From Prochilodus magdalenae (taxonomy: Eukaryota > Chordata > Actinopteri > Characiformes > Prochilodontidae), in the NCBI GenBank assembly GCA_024036415.1, contig JAMWET010001215.1, forward strand, positions 95,001 to 159,000: a stretch of DNA of 64,000 bases. Direction: 5' to 3'. Below the pieces are notes generated by a model. That model was not told where the DNA came from. It did not search any database and was given only the letters and a program-made list of their open reading frames with translations. This document shows positions 13,131 to 27,490 of this stretch, piece after piece. A program made the position numbers and the translations under genes. Numbering within the stretch: the first letter of the stretch is position 1; each line of letters starts with the position of its first letter.

Positions 13131-16100
13131 CTGTACCTGAAAGGGTTTTTTATGCCTCTTGTGTGAACTTTTGCTCTTCCATTACTATTCGTGTATACAG
13201 ATAAAGACAGGAGGTGGGCAATATAGGCTTACGGTTATATCAAGATACGTTACAGTATTCGAATGGTAACATTACACTGTAAATATTGATTCAGTTTTTA
13301 ATTCATTGACTTTTAACATAAAACTGTAAGTTAATGTCGATGCCTTTATCACATATTATAATTTGATTGAACCCTCGTAATAACATATTATTATGACATA
13401 ATACATACATACATACAACTCAATAAAAAGTGAGCTGTAACTGTAAATAAGGCTTCTGTTTGGTTAATGTTTTCCAAGTAGCTAATTTTCGTTTGCTGTC
13501 ATGTAATAATATGACCAATATAAAAGCAAATAATAATAATAATAAAGCAATATTATGATGTTGGTTTGGTGCTTTTAACTGTATTATCTGCTTCATACTT
13601 GAGTGCACATAGAAGGATAATCCCCCCCAGCCCCCCACCAAACAGAGCTTTTGTTTTTTATGTAAATACAACCCTCAAATTCTTCTGTCTTAGCTCTGCT
13701 GTTGATTCTCTCTCTCAGGACTTCATTAGGTGCTGATCATCAAACATAAGCTCTACTTACATTCGATCGGCGTCTGTTTAAAGATACAGTCGTTAAGACT
13801 AAACTGCTCCAAGAGCCAGTGATGCAAATTTTTTAGGGTCCTTACTTTTTGTTTACACTGGATGACAAAAATTAGGTGCTGCGAAAAGGCTGTGGGAGGA
13901 AACTGAAGTTCTGGCCTCTTTTTCTAGTCATTTGAAGCCAAACAGTTTTGAGCATTACTAAAATTAGTCCACCAGAGACGAGAAGGAACGATATTTGCTA
14001 TATGAGAGCGAATGTAGTACTGTAGATTTGTTCTTGTTTTGTTTATAGTGTCAGGTATTTAAGCACAGCCTTTTAGCACCTTCACTGATTCAGTGAAGTT
14101 TTCGCCTCTGCCCTGGGAATTGCAAATATGCATGTCATCTTCTCGCGTGTGAGTATTCACGCACGCGCCTCCAACAGCACACACTTTCTCCTTTTATTTC
14201 GGACTGTTTGTTCAAACGGTGACACTGTTAGGTTTAGACAGTAGCCTAGCTGCAACGAAAGCAGCATGACTTCCAAAAATAAACTCAAAACAGAGCAATG
14301 AGGAAAAGGTGTGACCACTAATGCAAGAGTCAGGCTCCATGTTATCATTCTGTGCTTTAGGAATAATATCCTATGATTTTAACCCTTTTGATGTTGCAGC
14401 GCTTGCCATACCCGCTGTAGTTTGATGTAAATTGTTTCTCACTCTCTCTCATACACATGGAGACATAGTGTTGAAAGTGCACATTCTAATCTTCCAGCTC
14501 CTACTTCATTTTGTGTTTGTCTTCAAGTGGAAGCAGACATATTTTGTTTGGATTTGAATTTGATGACAAGTTGCTGCTGTGCGTACGGTCTAATTTTGCA
14601 GAATGAGAAATCGATTTTCACACCTTTCCCAAATTTTCATCCAATGTTGATGCCTTAACAGTGCTGAATGTAGATTAGGTCCTGCATACACAAAGACAAT
14701 TTGTACATATGCATAGAGAGTGTAAATACATTTAATAGCATAGCCAATCAACAGTGCTAACTTTCTAGCTTCTAAACTTTAAGAGTTAAAGCAGCTCCAT
14801 TGAACATGTAGTAAATGTGTATGGGAATAAACAAATTTTTAATATGAGGCACTTTTGAGCAGCAGCAGCGTGCTCTCTGCTTCAGAATTAGCTGCGAGTT
14901 GTGAGACGGCCTGGTTCTCTCTGCCTTTAATGCAGGGGTGTAATTTCACACTGCACAGACAGACGCTACTAAAAATCCAGCACCGCCACCGCCGGGAAAA
15001 TGGCTCAAACCTCTGCAGCTATGACATTTACTGCAAATGTGCTGAGTGCAGAGCACCCAAAACAAGACCAGCCACTGTTTTTGTCAGGTTATTTTTAATA
15101 TTTTTCCCCCACTCTCTTCCTTTTTCTGTCTTTTTTTCATCAAGATTCAGCCCACTTCGTGTAGTTTTACACTGTTGCAGCCATGGAGTCCCCAGAGCAT
15201 TGCAAAGGGAGTGGTTATTAAATCCATAGCCAGGCTGGTTTGTGGAGATGGCCTACGGTGCTGTGCTGACTGTTTTAGCCTTCATAAACTGCCTGTGGAG
15301 GTCATGTAGCTGTTCTCGACACAACAAATATGACTCCATGTTTCATAAAATATTCTTTACTTTTTCTGTTCCCACACTCACTGGAAATCAAATGAACTCA
15401 ATTTAATTATGCTTAGTGCTGGATGATAGCACCAGTTCATACTGGTGTATCAGTACAGGTAATATACAACAGTATTGACTTCAGTGTGTTGATAGATAAC
15501 AGACTAGGGCTGAAACATAAAACATTTTTATATTGTAATTGAGTGGAATTATCAAATCACAAGAGCTACACTTTGTATTATAACCTTTGTCAGTAAAGTT
15601 GTCTTTAACATGTTTTAAGTGAGAAGCAACCATCACGCCCATGTGATGTGACACCACAACCCCAGCCACTTACTGGGGCACAGTTCAAGCCTCAAGCCAT
15701 AAAAATGGATATGCTGGTCTTTTTGGCAAAGAAAAGAAAAAATTGCAGCTACTATAGCAAGTTGCAATAGCGGTAATAAATGCAATATGATATCATCAAG
15801 TAATTCAGTCATACTTCAGACTGAACCGTTCAAAATGCATTGAGCTAAATGAATAAGGCTAATGTTTACAGTACAGTGTTAGGTGGAATTTTAACATAGG
15901 AAAGCTGAGCAAAACAGCCTAGTTTTTTGTCAGCCTACAGTTTTGTCAGGTACATGAAATTAATTAGCACAAAGTGGCAGTATGAGCTCATTAACTTAAC
16001 TTAACAACTTAACTTAATAATTTAAAGTTAAATAAATATATCCAAATGCAGTTACACAGTCACAATATATTTGGTTAATATTATAATAATGCATTTAATC

Positions 16101-16560
16101 AATACAATTATCAGCACTAGTTGTGGTTAAATGGTAATTATTAAAATTTAATGACTTTGTCCAACCTTTTAAACCTATACTGAACAAAATGCCTCAGGTA
16201 CATAGGAGAATGCAGTGATTTCTGATTCACATTGGCTCGAAATTTGAGTAACATTTTACCCTTAGTTTGTAATTTGATTTACGCTGTTTGTAAGTGTAAA
16301 AATGTCAATATTGTACAACATACTGTCAAGACTTGATCAGGACACACACAAAATGACCAGTCCAGTTTGTTCATACTGTTATAATTATGTGAGATGCACA
16401 CAGATTACTTTTACAGCCCCTAGCAGGAAATCCTTTATTTCATTTTGCAATGTTCTTACCCAAGGAGTTTCTTTCATTTAGTATTGTATATGTTATATGT
16501 TTTATATTTTTAGTTTTAGATTTTCAGTCTTCAGAGGACATCATATCATTTTAATATCAA
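13131..16560. other. Intron 2 sequence, mostly unremarkable
   Basis: AT-rich sequence with minor (CATA)n and (AAT)n patches near 13390 and 13530. At about 15620-15720 is a segment sharing CAAGCCTCAAGCC with 45870-45890, probably a diverged dispersed repeat. No coding evidence. Confidence 0.45.
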
Positions 16561-16569
16561 AAATTATAC

Positions 16570-16602
16570 TGAACCTGAAAATGTTTATCATTTTCAGGTT
16601 CA
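16570..16602. repeat. Perfect 14-bp inverted repeat (hairpin)
   Basis: TGAACCTGAAAATG (16570-16583), a 5-base loop, then CATTTTCAGGTTCA (16589-16602). Perfect arms in AT-rich intron sequence. Confidence 0.9.
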
Positions 16603-17139
16603 TATCCTTTTTCATGTAAATCGTGTCGCTCACTTTGTCTTTAAACACAGCCAGCCACTTTATACACCACTCGTAATTTCTTCTTCAGTCGTGATGCCCG
16701 CTGCTGTGACAGGAATAATAAATTCCCAACGTGTTAAAATATCTCATCCTGAACGACGTGCTGCAGACAGAGAGGAGTGACACACACTGCTCGTGTAATT
16801 CTTCCAAAGCTCCTCTGCCTGAGACTGACATGGCTGTGTGTGTGGGTCTCCTGGTTTGTCCCACGTGTTGCATCGGCAGCAGTGGTGAGTGTTCCGCTGT
16901 AAAACGGCTGACAGGCAGGTCGAGCGACAGACAGAACCGGCCTGAACTCCTGACCTGTGCCGTGTATTTTTACACGCTGCCCAGCTAAGCTAACATGACG
17001 CAGGCCACCAAACAAGCGCAAACAAACACAGAGTGGGACACAGGCCCAAGTCAAGAGATATTTAGTGCTGCAAGGGCTTCGATTATTTAGAGAGAGAAAG
17101 TCTGTGTATTTTAAAATGTCCATGAAAAGCAACAATCAG

Positions 17140-19990
17140 TATGTTTACTCGATAGCTGTGTGTGCAGGAACATAAGAAGCATCTGGGAAATTTAGTTTTT
17201 TAAAAGCTGGTTAACTGGGCAGTAAGTATTTAATTGCTCAGAAGAACATTCACAGAGACAGCAAAGCATATAAACACAATATTGGGTGATTTTGTCTTTT
17301 ATGTTAAAGAGTTTGCATAACAATTTCCAAATCTCTGCTTGTAGTAGTCACATACTCATTATTAAAGCCTCATAATGTTTTATATTTGTAGGTATGTTGT
17401 CTATAAATATATATACACACCACCTATATATAGTCGTTGTCCAAACAAAAACAAGCATCTCCAAAATAGCAACTTTACAGGAGAGGGCAAAAAAACCTTA
17501 TTAAATTTGGATGTAAATCAATGGAACCTAACTTTTTTCCAAGCAAGTTTGGGACATTTCTGTTGGTCCATTCATCATGAAATTTCCACCCGTTGTACAC
17601 AGCAGCTCATGGGATCAAATACCAAAAAATAAAAATCGACCAAAATGGAGATACATGGTTTTTATTGCATAGCTACGATTTGTACCACTTAGCCAGTCAG
17701 CTGAAGTAACAGCTTACTGTACAACCTCATATATGTATAAACATTTTGTGGTTATAAGCTTACTTCTCAAATGAGCGTCTGCATTTGGAGCAATAGTTTA
17801 TCAGCAGAAGTTTCAAACGTTTGCTGTCAGAAGCAGACCCCAAAGACAAGCAGAAGACTTCAGACTGGCTGTTGCTAAAGAATTGTTGGATGTTTGCTAA
17901 TGTTTCTCAATAGATCTTTCTTTATATTCAACAATGACAGCTTTTTATGTATCACAGTCATGTGACTAACTAGCATGAAATATACTAGTAGTTGCTACTA
18001 ATTAAGCATTCGAATGGACAGATTCTACATCTGGATGTGAATTCTTTCCTTGACTTTGATAGGAATTTGAATGTGGAGTCACTGCTATCAGTTAAATGAT
18101 ATTTTGTTGCCTGTATATATTAATGAGAATCGTTGAGGTCTTAAAATCTCATAACAAAAAGAAGGTTAAACAAATACAATTGTGCCCAAAGCTTACTGTT
18201 TTAAAATGTAAAATTTATTTAAGGCTGTGTGTTCTGAGCCAATTGAAATATATATAGTCATATATTATGCATGTTTTTTTTGTGTAAAAGTGTGTGTCCA
18301 TGGAACTGTTCCAAATGGCCCGACTGGCATGTATGGATAGACTCAGTATAGCAAGACAGACATGAGTGCTGTATCAGATTTCAGCCTGTTGCTTACTTTC
18401 TTACAGCAGATGAAAGTAATGGATTAGCTGACATGCTGTTTTGGCTTCAATACTTTGTATTGTTTCTAGTTCAACTGTCACTGTAGCCATTGATTTTTTT
18501 TAAAGATTGCAATGTAAAAATAACACTGTTGTGTCTTGCAGTGTATTATCTTTATTCACATTGTTGACTGTTACAATCAAATTAGGTATTGTATTGTATT
18601 GTATTACCAGGTATAAATTCAAATTAATGTTATAACATGGCTGACTTATAAAGTTTTCTTAAGAAAATTAATTACCTGATCATCATCTGAAGTAGTTAAC
18701 TTCTGAGAGATCTCTGCAAATGGATTGCAATGAATAAAACATTGTTAGGAGGCAAACCGTAATTTTAAGACACTCATGAGAAGCAACAATGAATGTATTT
18801 ATTAAAGTGCCCATTTGAGGTGTACTGATGAAAAGAGAGGAGAAAAGAGAAGTATGTCTGTGTTACACATGTTACACTTGTTTTCACTACAAAGTGTTTA
18901 CATTGCTGTGAAAAATACTTACAATCTTGAAAATGTTGTCTAGGAAAAGCCTTGTGTGTTAGGTCTGCATCCATTACATTCATACATTAATTAACCTGCT
19001 TGTGGATGAAATGATGATGTGTATTTAGAGGTGGATGATATAGCGTTTTATTTTTATATGAAAAATGTTGTATTATGATACTTTCTGCCATTTTATAACT
19101 TGCGATATCCGTGATAATTTCTTTTTTTGAGGTTTGATACGTTTGAGCAGACAGAAAATAACACGTATTATAGCCTGTAAGGATTCCCTAAGAACTGCAT
19201 GCATACATGTAATACATTAATAATTTAATGCAAAAAAAATTGCTGATATCGCCTGCACAGCCTTATTCACCTTAATAACATGCGTCTGTGCCAATATATA
19301 CTACACAGAATTGGCTGTGAAGTGATCATGCATCAGAAAACGTCAGTGACCTGTGAAAAGTCTACAGTTTTAAACACTGAGGAAGCTATAGAGAATGCTA
19401 TTGAGGAGCACATTGAACTTTTAGTCGATGTTGGTGTAGGCTGTCAGTAGTTTGGTATGATTTAGGTTTGTGTTGGTCCAGGATCTCTTTTCCAGTTAAG
19501 AGAGAATATTAACAGCCACAAGGTTTGACAGGCACATATGTGGAGAAAAAGGCTTGCTTTTAAAGATTTTTAAAGTTTTTTTTTACACAGACTACTTTAT
19601 ATTTTTTACTTCTGTTTAAACATATTTGTAATACATCAGAAAATGACAGCTTGCTTCGTGCTGTGTATTTAGTTTTGAACACTGGGGAAACTGCAGCGAT
19701 TGCTTTTGATGATCTGATTTTTAGTCTGTGCTGGCTCTCTTGCCTGAGTAATGACTGTACAGGAGACCTGAAGCATTTGGATATATTACAGTCATTGAGC
19801 TGACTGTGTTTCCCTACTTTTGTTAGCTGTTTGGAGGTCAGAGGAAAATCTGAAAATAAAATTGATACTGTGTATATCTCAATGTTTTGCGTAACAATAT
19901 TGTATCGATTCAGACATACTAGCTCCTAAATTTAAGTGCATTTAAAATACAAATGATACTTTTGTTCTTATAATACTGTAGAACGAGTAT
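17140..19990. other. Intron 2 sequence, nothing recognised
   Basis: AT-rich unique sequence with a small (GTATT)4 run near 18585-18605. No supported gene on either strand. Confidence 0.45.
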
Positions 19991-19995
19991 ATATA

Positions 19996-21428
19996 CACTG
20001 CTCAAAAAAATAAAAGGGAACCCTTTTTAATCAGAGTATAGCATCAACTCAGTTCAACTTCAGGGATATTGATCTGGTCAGTTAAGTAGTAGGGAGGGCC
20101 ATTAATCAGTTTCAGATGCTTTGGTGTTAATGAAATTAACAACAGGTGCAGTAGAGGAGCAACAATAAGACACCCCCCAAAACAGGAATGGTTTAAAAGA
20201 ACAAGGTCAAAGACATTTTGTCCCCCCTCATCTGTTCCGACTGATTTTTCACTAATTTTGCAGTTGACTTGGGTCAGCATCACTACTAGTACCATGGTGC
20301 GGTACCTGGACCCTACAGAGGTTGCACAGGTAGTCCAACTACTGAAGGATGGCACATCAATATGTGCCATTGCCACAAGGTTTGCTGTGTCTCCCAGCAC
20401 AGTCTTAAGAGTACCATGGAGATTCCAGGAGACAGGCAGTTACTCTAGGAGAGCTGGACAAGGCTATAGAAGGTCCTTAACCCCTCAGCAGGACCGGTAT
20501 CTGCTCCTTTGTGCAAGGAGGAACAAGATGAGCACTGCTAGAGCCCTACTGCTGTAAATGTGTCTGACCAAACAATCAGAAACAGGCCTCATGAGGGCGG
20601 CCTGAGGGCCCGACGTCCTGTAGTGGGCCCTGTGCTCACTGGCCAGCACCGTAGAGCTTGATTGGCATTTGCCACAGAACACCAGAATTGGCAGGTCCGC
20701 CACAGGCGCCTTGTGCTTTTCACAGATGAGAGCAGGTTTTACCTGAGCACATGTGACAGACGTGACAGGCTCTGGAGACGCCATGGAGGACGCACAGACC
20801 TCTACAGGCTAGACAACGGCACCCTGACTGCTATTAGGTATCAGGATGAAATCTTTGGACCCGTTGTCAGACCCTACGCTGGTACAGTGGGTCCTGGGTT
20901 TCTCCTGGTGCACAACAATGCCCGGCCTCATGTGGCGAGAGTATGCAGGCAGTTCTTGGAGAATGAAGGAATTGATACCATTGACTGGCCCCCCGGCTCG
21001 CCTGAGCTAAATCCAGTAGAACACTTCTGGGACATTATGTTTCGGTCCATCCGACGCCACCAGGTTGCACTTCAGACTGTCCAGGAGCTCAGTGATGCCC
21101 TGGTCCAGATCTGAGACAGGACACCATCCGTCGTCTCATTAGGAGCATGTGGAGGGCATACAAACTACTGAGTACCATTTTGAGTTGCTGCAATGGAATT
21201 TGGGTTAAATGGACGAGCCTGCTGCATCATTTTTTCGCTTTGATTTTCAGGGTGTCTTTGAATTCAACCCTCTGTAGGGTGATTATTTTCATTTCCATCA
21301 AACGATGTGGCATCCTTTCGTTCCTAACACATTACCCAGTCTATATGAGGAAAAATATTCTGCATGATTTTCCTCCCATTGAGATCTGATGTGTTTTCAA
21401 AGTGTTCCCTTTATTTTTTTGAGCAGTG
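19996..21428 (+). mobile_element. Complete-length Tc1-like transposon, inactive
   Basis: Bounded by terminal inverted repeats CACTGCTCAAAAAAATAAA (19996-20014) and the exact reverse complement (21410-21428), flanked by TA on both sides as expected for Tc1/mariner target duplication. The 1433-base interior carries a broken transposase on the plus strand. This copy is inserted in pbx1 intron 2 in the same orientation as the gene. The ends and the shape of the transposase match a widespread fish Tc1 family. Confidence 0.95.
20294..21113 (+). pseudogene. Tc1-like transposase pseudogene
   Basis: The N-terminal frame (from about MVRYLDPTEVAQVVQLLKDG) contains the DNA-binding helix-turn-helix region and ends early at a stop near 20557, where the family normally continues; a short deletion is likely. 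The C-terminal frame (20662-21114) has HRRLVLFTDESRFYLSTCDR with the first catalytic Asp. Then comes a missing or replaced stretch where the family has its GG-rich MVWGG segment, then VHNNARPHVARVCRQF, where the second catalytic Asp is Asn, and PPGSPELNPVEHFWD with the Glu intact. Disruption plus the Asp-to-Asn change make it non-functional. Confidence 0.9.
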
Positions 21429-21430
21429 TA

Positions 21431-24140
21431 TTTTCATAAAGCAGAATGGATTGCATTCACTTGCAGTGCATGGATTCCTGTGTGACTGTAACAGCACAAA
21501 CTTTTCCGTTTTGCTGTTGAAAAAAGGTTATACATCACAATATATCACAATATATGTTATCACAATACTGTGGTTTAGGTATTGCAGTGTACATCATATT
21601 GTGTTATTCCTCCCTGAGTACATTATTACGCTACACTAATGACATGTGCATGCTCAGAATTACCACTCCCCTGGCATTTATTTATTTTCTCTCTATTCTC
21701 AGCGTTTTGCAGATGATTTTGTGATTTTTAATATAAAACCTGATGAAATTTTATCAGTTAATGCATCAGTACTTCTTTGAACAATTTCGCCACATTTTAC
21801 CAGTCCTGTAACAGTCCTTTAATACTGTGATAATAATTGTTATAATTGTGGTAAAACTATAATAATGATGATATTAAATGTTCATACATTTTCACTCTAG
21901 TTGATACATGAGATCATTTATTCCTACTGAAACTTGAAAATCAAATTTAGTCAGAATGCCAGAATGTCTCTTGTCTATTAAGTTCTCTAAGCATGCTGTT
22001 TTCAGCTTCTTTGCAGAGCCACGTAGTCTGAGCGCTTTTTGATGTGACTGACATGGCCACACAGGACCGAATCACCAGGCTGGACCAAGCACTAGTTTGT
22101 CATTTTGATCACACGCCCCTTTAAAGCCGAAGCTGTAAATCTTATGACTTCAATGGCCAACGCTCACAGATTACTTCTGGTTGGACATGTTTTGTACCAA
22201 TAGCTTGACGTTGTCTTAATGAAGCCCCGTACCTCTAAATAATAATCTTCTACACTATTTATAGAAGGAGGAAAATTGTTCTTAGCTGTAATGTATGTTA
22301 ATATAATAATTTGTTATATGGTCACTATGGTCTATTTCTTTTGTTTTCAAGTAGTGTAGGAAACAGCAGCAACCAAAATAAGCAGTCACACAGTTTTGGT
22401 ATGACAGCAAAAGAAAGATTTGTTGAAGTTTGACTTACATACACTGATGCATTTAACTCATAGTTCAGTATTTGTACATTCTAAAAAATGATTTAACTTG
22501 AGTTTAATTAAACTTTTCTCTTGTCAAGAATTTTGAGTTTGGTAGTTGACAGTATACTTGCCTTATGATAAACATCGAATAAATCGAGCCGTGAGCAAGA
22601 TGCCGAGAGGTTACTCCGGTCCTAAAAACAAATCATCCTCAGTGACAAGCAGCCTCCCCACATTATTCCAGAACATATTCTCCGAAAACTTAACAACCAT
22701 GTCCTTGCTTGTATTTCTTGTCAAGTGAGTGACAGAACATTGTATCTGTTCCACCCATGTGTCAGCATTAGTGATTAATAAGCTTTAGCCTGTGTCGACA
22801 GAGGAGTTCTTACATCATCCATAGAGTTACTGCAAACATCTGGTCACATTTGTACATTAGCTTTCATATCAGTGGGTTATGGGATGAGAATGCATCACTG
22901 CTGTGGAGACAAAAACCCTACATTTTAAAAATATTAAGGAAAAATATACTTAAGTTTTGACTCACTGTGACCAGACTTTTTGTCCATGTAATTTTGTTTT
23001 TTGTGTGTGTTCATCATTATACACATTTTCAGATTGTGTAAGAAACTGAAAAACAAAATTGGATATACAGGGATCTTTTCTGACAGCAGCCGTCAATATT
23101 ATGCATGGTGTCTATGGATGCTTAATTAAACATGTAAAAGTTAAATGTTAAATTTGAATGAATGAGGTTATCAATTTAAAGATATTAAGTGTATATGAAA
23201 TATTGTCATTACAAATATGTTCTTTAGTGTCTCAACAAAAAAAAAAAAAGTCTCAGAAAGTGATAGCCCTGTTATTTATGTGGTTCGTGTAAGCAAATAA
23301 CCCATTTAACAATGGCAAGGTTTACATTGTATTAAAATATCACTGAAAAAAGTGACATGATAAGTCAGTATGCCCTCAGTTTTAAACACTTAAACAAGAA
23401 TTTGTGGGTGGTGATATGTTGTTTATATTGGTATTGGTGCCACACCGTGATATTGATTTATAAATTATGATGTCATATACCAGTAATATAGCCATATGAA
23501 AAATGTTTATTACGTGGTGTAGTCCTTTATAGTACACTGCAGTGTCTGTTACAGTGTCTGTTTGCTAGGTGGTGCTTTGTTTTGAATTAATGGTTACAAA
23601 TCCATAAAAACTAAGTAGCAAGTTCCTTTTCTGTAAATATGTTTTTTCTCTGATGAACACTGACAGAACTGGGTACAGTTGGGCTCAAGACAGGCCATGT
23701 CAAGACATTCTTTAAGCATGTCGACAGAATAGCAGCATGGGCTCATTAAGCTTATTAATGCAAATGTCTATATTATCAAATGCCATAATAGTTTGATATT
23801 TAAAATGAGTAATAATATGTATGTAATAATAGATTTTTTTTGGATTATGCTAAAATATCCTCAGCACAGTTAACATTAGGAAAATGAAAATATTAATATT
23901 AGCATAATTTGGAAATAATGGAAGTGTATATACAAATGACGTCGCATTCTGCCAAGCCTTTAGTTTCAAACACTAAGGAAGCTAACATGATGATGATAAT
24001 AACATTTTGTTTTCCTCTTGAAATGGCATTTGCAATTCTGTGAGAAATTAAGAGAGTATTGTACTGAGTGGTGGAGAAATGTCGATTCTACTGCAGCTCC
24101 ACAAGGAGAGACTCTCTTCCATCAGTGTTTTATTTGGAAG
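21431..24140. other. Intron 2 sequence, little recognised
   Basis: AT-rich sequence. A more complex patch at about 22000-22180 could be conserved non-coding DNA. TGATTAAT, a HOX-PBX type site, is at 22772-22779. No gene supported. Confidence 0.45.
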
Positions 24141-24149
24141 CTGATTGCT

Positions 24150-24400
24150 AATCATACACCGGGCCGTTGAAACGGACATGCCTCAGTAGCAGCATAATGC
24201 TTCCTGTGCGTTTCTGTGATTACTCAGCTTCAAGTCGAAACTCGCTTGCAATTAGAGCGCCTTATAAATTATGCAAATGATGACTGGCGTAATTGAGACA
24301 TGTTAATCATGTTTTAAGAGCCTAATTACAGAAATGTATAACGGAGGTGGGAGGCTGTAATTAGCACTGATAACAGGTTGACTGCGTGAAGAGTGTAAAA
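24150..24400. promoter_or_regulatory. Candidate conserved non-coding element
   Basis: Dense run of homeodomain-type cores (CTAATTAC, GTAATTAG, CAATTAG), an octamer-like ATGCAAAT and CpGs in an otherwise AT-rich, low-CpG intron. No open frame of note. Enhancer function is inferred. Confidence 0.35.
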
Positions 24401-27080
24401 GCATCCTGTGTGCATTGTGGATGGCAAGTTTTTCCTTAAAACACATAAACTAGTAATTCAACCTAGTAACACAACAAAAAGCCATGTTCCACAGGCAGTG
24501 GTCTGTAAACAGTAGAATAGTTGTTGGGCTTTCTTTCCTATTTTTTCTTAAATTTAATCTGAACGTGAGTCTCATTTTCCTTGTGTACCTTGTATTAATG
24601 AGTAAAACACACAAAGCTGGATGAGAGCTTAGAGTGAAGAGGGGGGTGAAATATGAAATTTTGATCAATATCATTTTGCCCCACCCACTGGTGCGCAGTG
24701 ATATCGTCAAAATAAGTAGACATTTTATATGAACTAATTGATTACACTTTAACCTCCACTTTTTCTGGTCTAAGGTTTGAATGCTGAACATAGTGGGCCA
24801 ATTAGGTTGTATAGTCCTATAAACAGCACATGGATGTTTGATTGCTTATTTTTGGTGTAGTGCCTTTAAAGGCACTTTATGAGCTCTGTGTTTATTTAAA
24901 TTTCCTCACTGAAAGCTTGTTAAGAAAATATTGTTAATTGTTAAAATGTAGACATAGCATATTTCAATATGCAAATGGTTAATATTTCAGCCCTAGCATA
25001 CACCCCATGCCTCTGATTTGTCTTTTTGGTTCCCCATCTAAGAAGTTTAAACTAAAAAAAGAAAACGAAAGCATATACTGTTTGTCTTTATCACCAAAAA
25101 CATTGGTCTGTTGAAATATTTTGTTTTTTATGGGTGCATTTGTATTAGTGCCATTGACTGTACTGTTTAGACATTGGCACTGGCCTGTGCAGAGACAATA
25201 ACATTACCTCCAAAGCCTTTTACTGTAATTCAGTTTTTTTACAGTGGCCAACAAACAGCACCACTCACTAACATCAGACAAAGAAAAAGCAAGCTCCACC
25301 ATATAATTTCCTCTCTAAAGCAATTTTTGTCTGATAAGTGAGTAGACTTTTTCCCCTGTAATGGCTCTGAATATGATATCCGTCAGACAACTACAAACAA
25401 AGTGCGGTTTGCAGAATGGATAATATTACTGCATCAGATAACCAAATTGGATAGCGCAGAAAGCAACCCCTGCTAGAATTCAGATGCATACTGGGATTTT
25501 GAAAGTAAATATATTGAAAGTAAACACACACACTCTCTCTTACGGTACATCGTTAGGAAGCATTTAAAGAGCAATAACTAAAGTTTGGATTGTAAAAGCT
25601 CTGGTTAAGTGCATGAGGTATGTATTATAATGCAGCAAAAATAATGTAATGGAACCCGTTGGTAGTGTTTATTAGGACACATAAACAACTGTAGTCCCTC
25701 CTTTCAATCCAGGGTGATTAATGCGTGGTGTTGTGTTACCCTTTGAATAAACACTGTCCTCTAGATAACCGTTCGCAGTAACACGGTGGGGGTGGAAGCC
25801 AGATGCTAAAAAAAAATGTTTTTACTGTGTTTATCTGTTTACCTTAGAACAACCAGCAGGGATGTGTCAATATACTTACAACTATTTTAGCTCTTGTTAT
25901 TATATATGTTACTGCAAACATGTACATTCATGAGCTTCTACTGGGGCAGATTTATGGCAACTTGTGTGACAATAGTGCTCCCCGTTTGCAGAAACTGCAG
26001 GCTGTTAGTGGTTTCTAAAGCTATGTTCCTGTGCTCTACATATTTTTTTTTTATAAAAGGCCACCAGGGCACATAAGCTGTGTAGAAAATACTACACATT
26101 ATACTCAGTAAATCACACAGCAAAGGCAGTGGATAATTATTCTAGCATAGCCTATTTGAGACCTCAACTTTTTTTGTTTAACAGTAAATGTGAATAAAAC
26201 ATTGGCTAATATTTAATATGTAATAATCAGAAGAACTTTCTCTCTTGGATTAGAGCTAGCTTAGCTGCTCTATTGACTTTAACTTGGCTGTTTTGCTGCA
26301 GTAAATCACACTGAAGCAAGTTTAAGTGCCAAAGCTGGCTCTATGCACTCAAGCTAATGGTAATGTAAAGTAAATCAGTAGGTAAAAGCTAGCAGAACAG
26401 TGTTTAGCTGAAAGAACAAATATACAGCTTAACTATCTCTTAACAAGACTAATAGAATAAAAGTAATTGTTGCATTACATCACTTTCACTAAATAAAGTT
26501 TAAAGTCGTCAGTTCATTATTAATAGCTGACTCTTATTTGATTAAGCTGACTCATAAACTGCATAATTAGCATGAATGAATGAATAGTGGTGACATTTTT
26601 ACTGTTAGTAAAACGTGTTGCATTTTCCATTAGCCCTATGTAGTCAATGGCTAAGTAATGAAAATCTGTGTTAACCAAAATCTTGGATGGTCCACTATCT
26701 TGTGATGGGGAAGCTGTGGACGTCCTAGCTTAATTGTTTTGTTTTTGTTTTATTTTTTATTGTTTTAAGTTAACATTTTAGAAGATGTTAACACTAATTC
26801 TGATGCTAATATATTGTCATATGACTTACTCGTTTAACTTCCATATGTCAAATAGATTACACAATATAATCTATAAAAATCAAAATGCATAAAAAAACCT
26901 TTTTGTAAATGCATCTTTACCCTGAATTGAAGTTGAGATAAATCATGGGGTGCCTATAGATTTACACCCCTTACACAGCACACATATTTTCATGCTACCA
27001 GGTCAATATGCTCCCTGTTAAAACCACATTTTCAATTTATTCACTTCCTTACGTGCCAAAAGTGTTAAAAATAAATGATG
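24401..27080. other. Intron 2 sequence, nothing recognised
   Basis: AT-rich unique sequence. TGATTAAT, a perfect HOX-PBX consensus, is at 25715-25722. No coding evidence. Confidence 0.45.
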
Positions 27081-27089
27081 GCGCTACTT

Positions 27090-27490
27090 TCAGCTACTTT
27101 CAGTATGGTTGCCATACCAACACCCCTGGAGTTCATTTAGTGTAATTCAGGGCCGTTTCCGCAGCACCCCGCTGTTCGAATTTTGACGACAGGAGTGTTG
27201 GCGGTAACGGCACTGAATAAAAAACGAAATCACCCCCCCATTTCAACCACGGCCTGCGGTGTGTGTGCGTGTGTGTGTAGTGGAACACGGGCAGCCTCTC
27301 CCAGGCCGACTTAGTAAAAAATGACACAAATTAATATACGCTACTTAAACCAGACCAAGATTAATGGCTGCCTATCGCAGCGGCTTAGGAGGACTGTCAC
27401 TCGCCGCACGCTCGTCCAACGGAATCAACACTAATCAGCATTCATTCTCGCACTGTTCAGCGGGGGTTGCAGTAGGGCATGCTCACATAC
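27090..27490. promoter_or_regulatory. Candidate conserved non-coding element
   Basis: CpG-containing complex sequence (GCCGCACGCTCGTCC near 27402) with several TAAT cores and a short TG run, contrasting with AT-rich flanks. Not open in any long frame. Function inferred. Confidence 0.3.
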
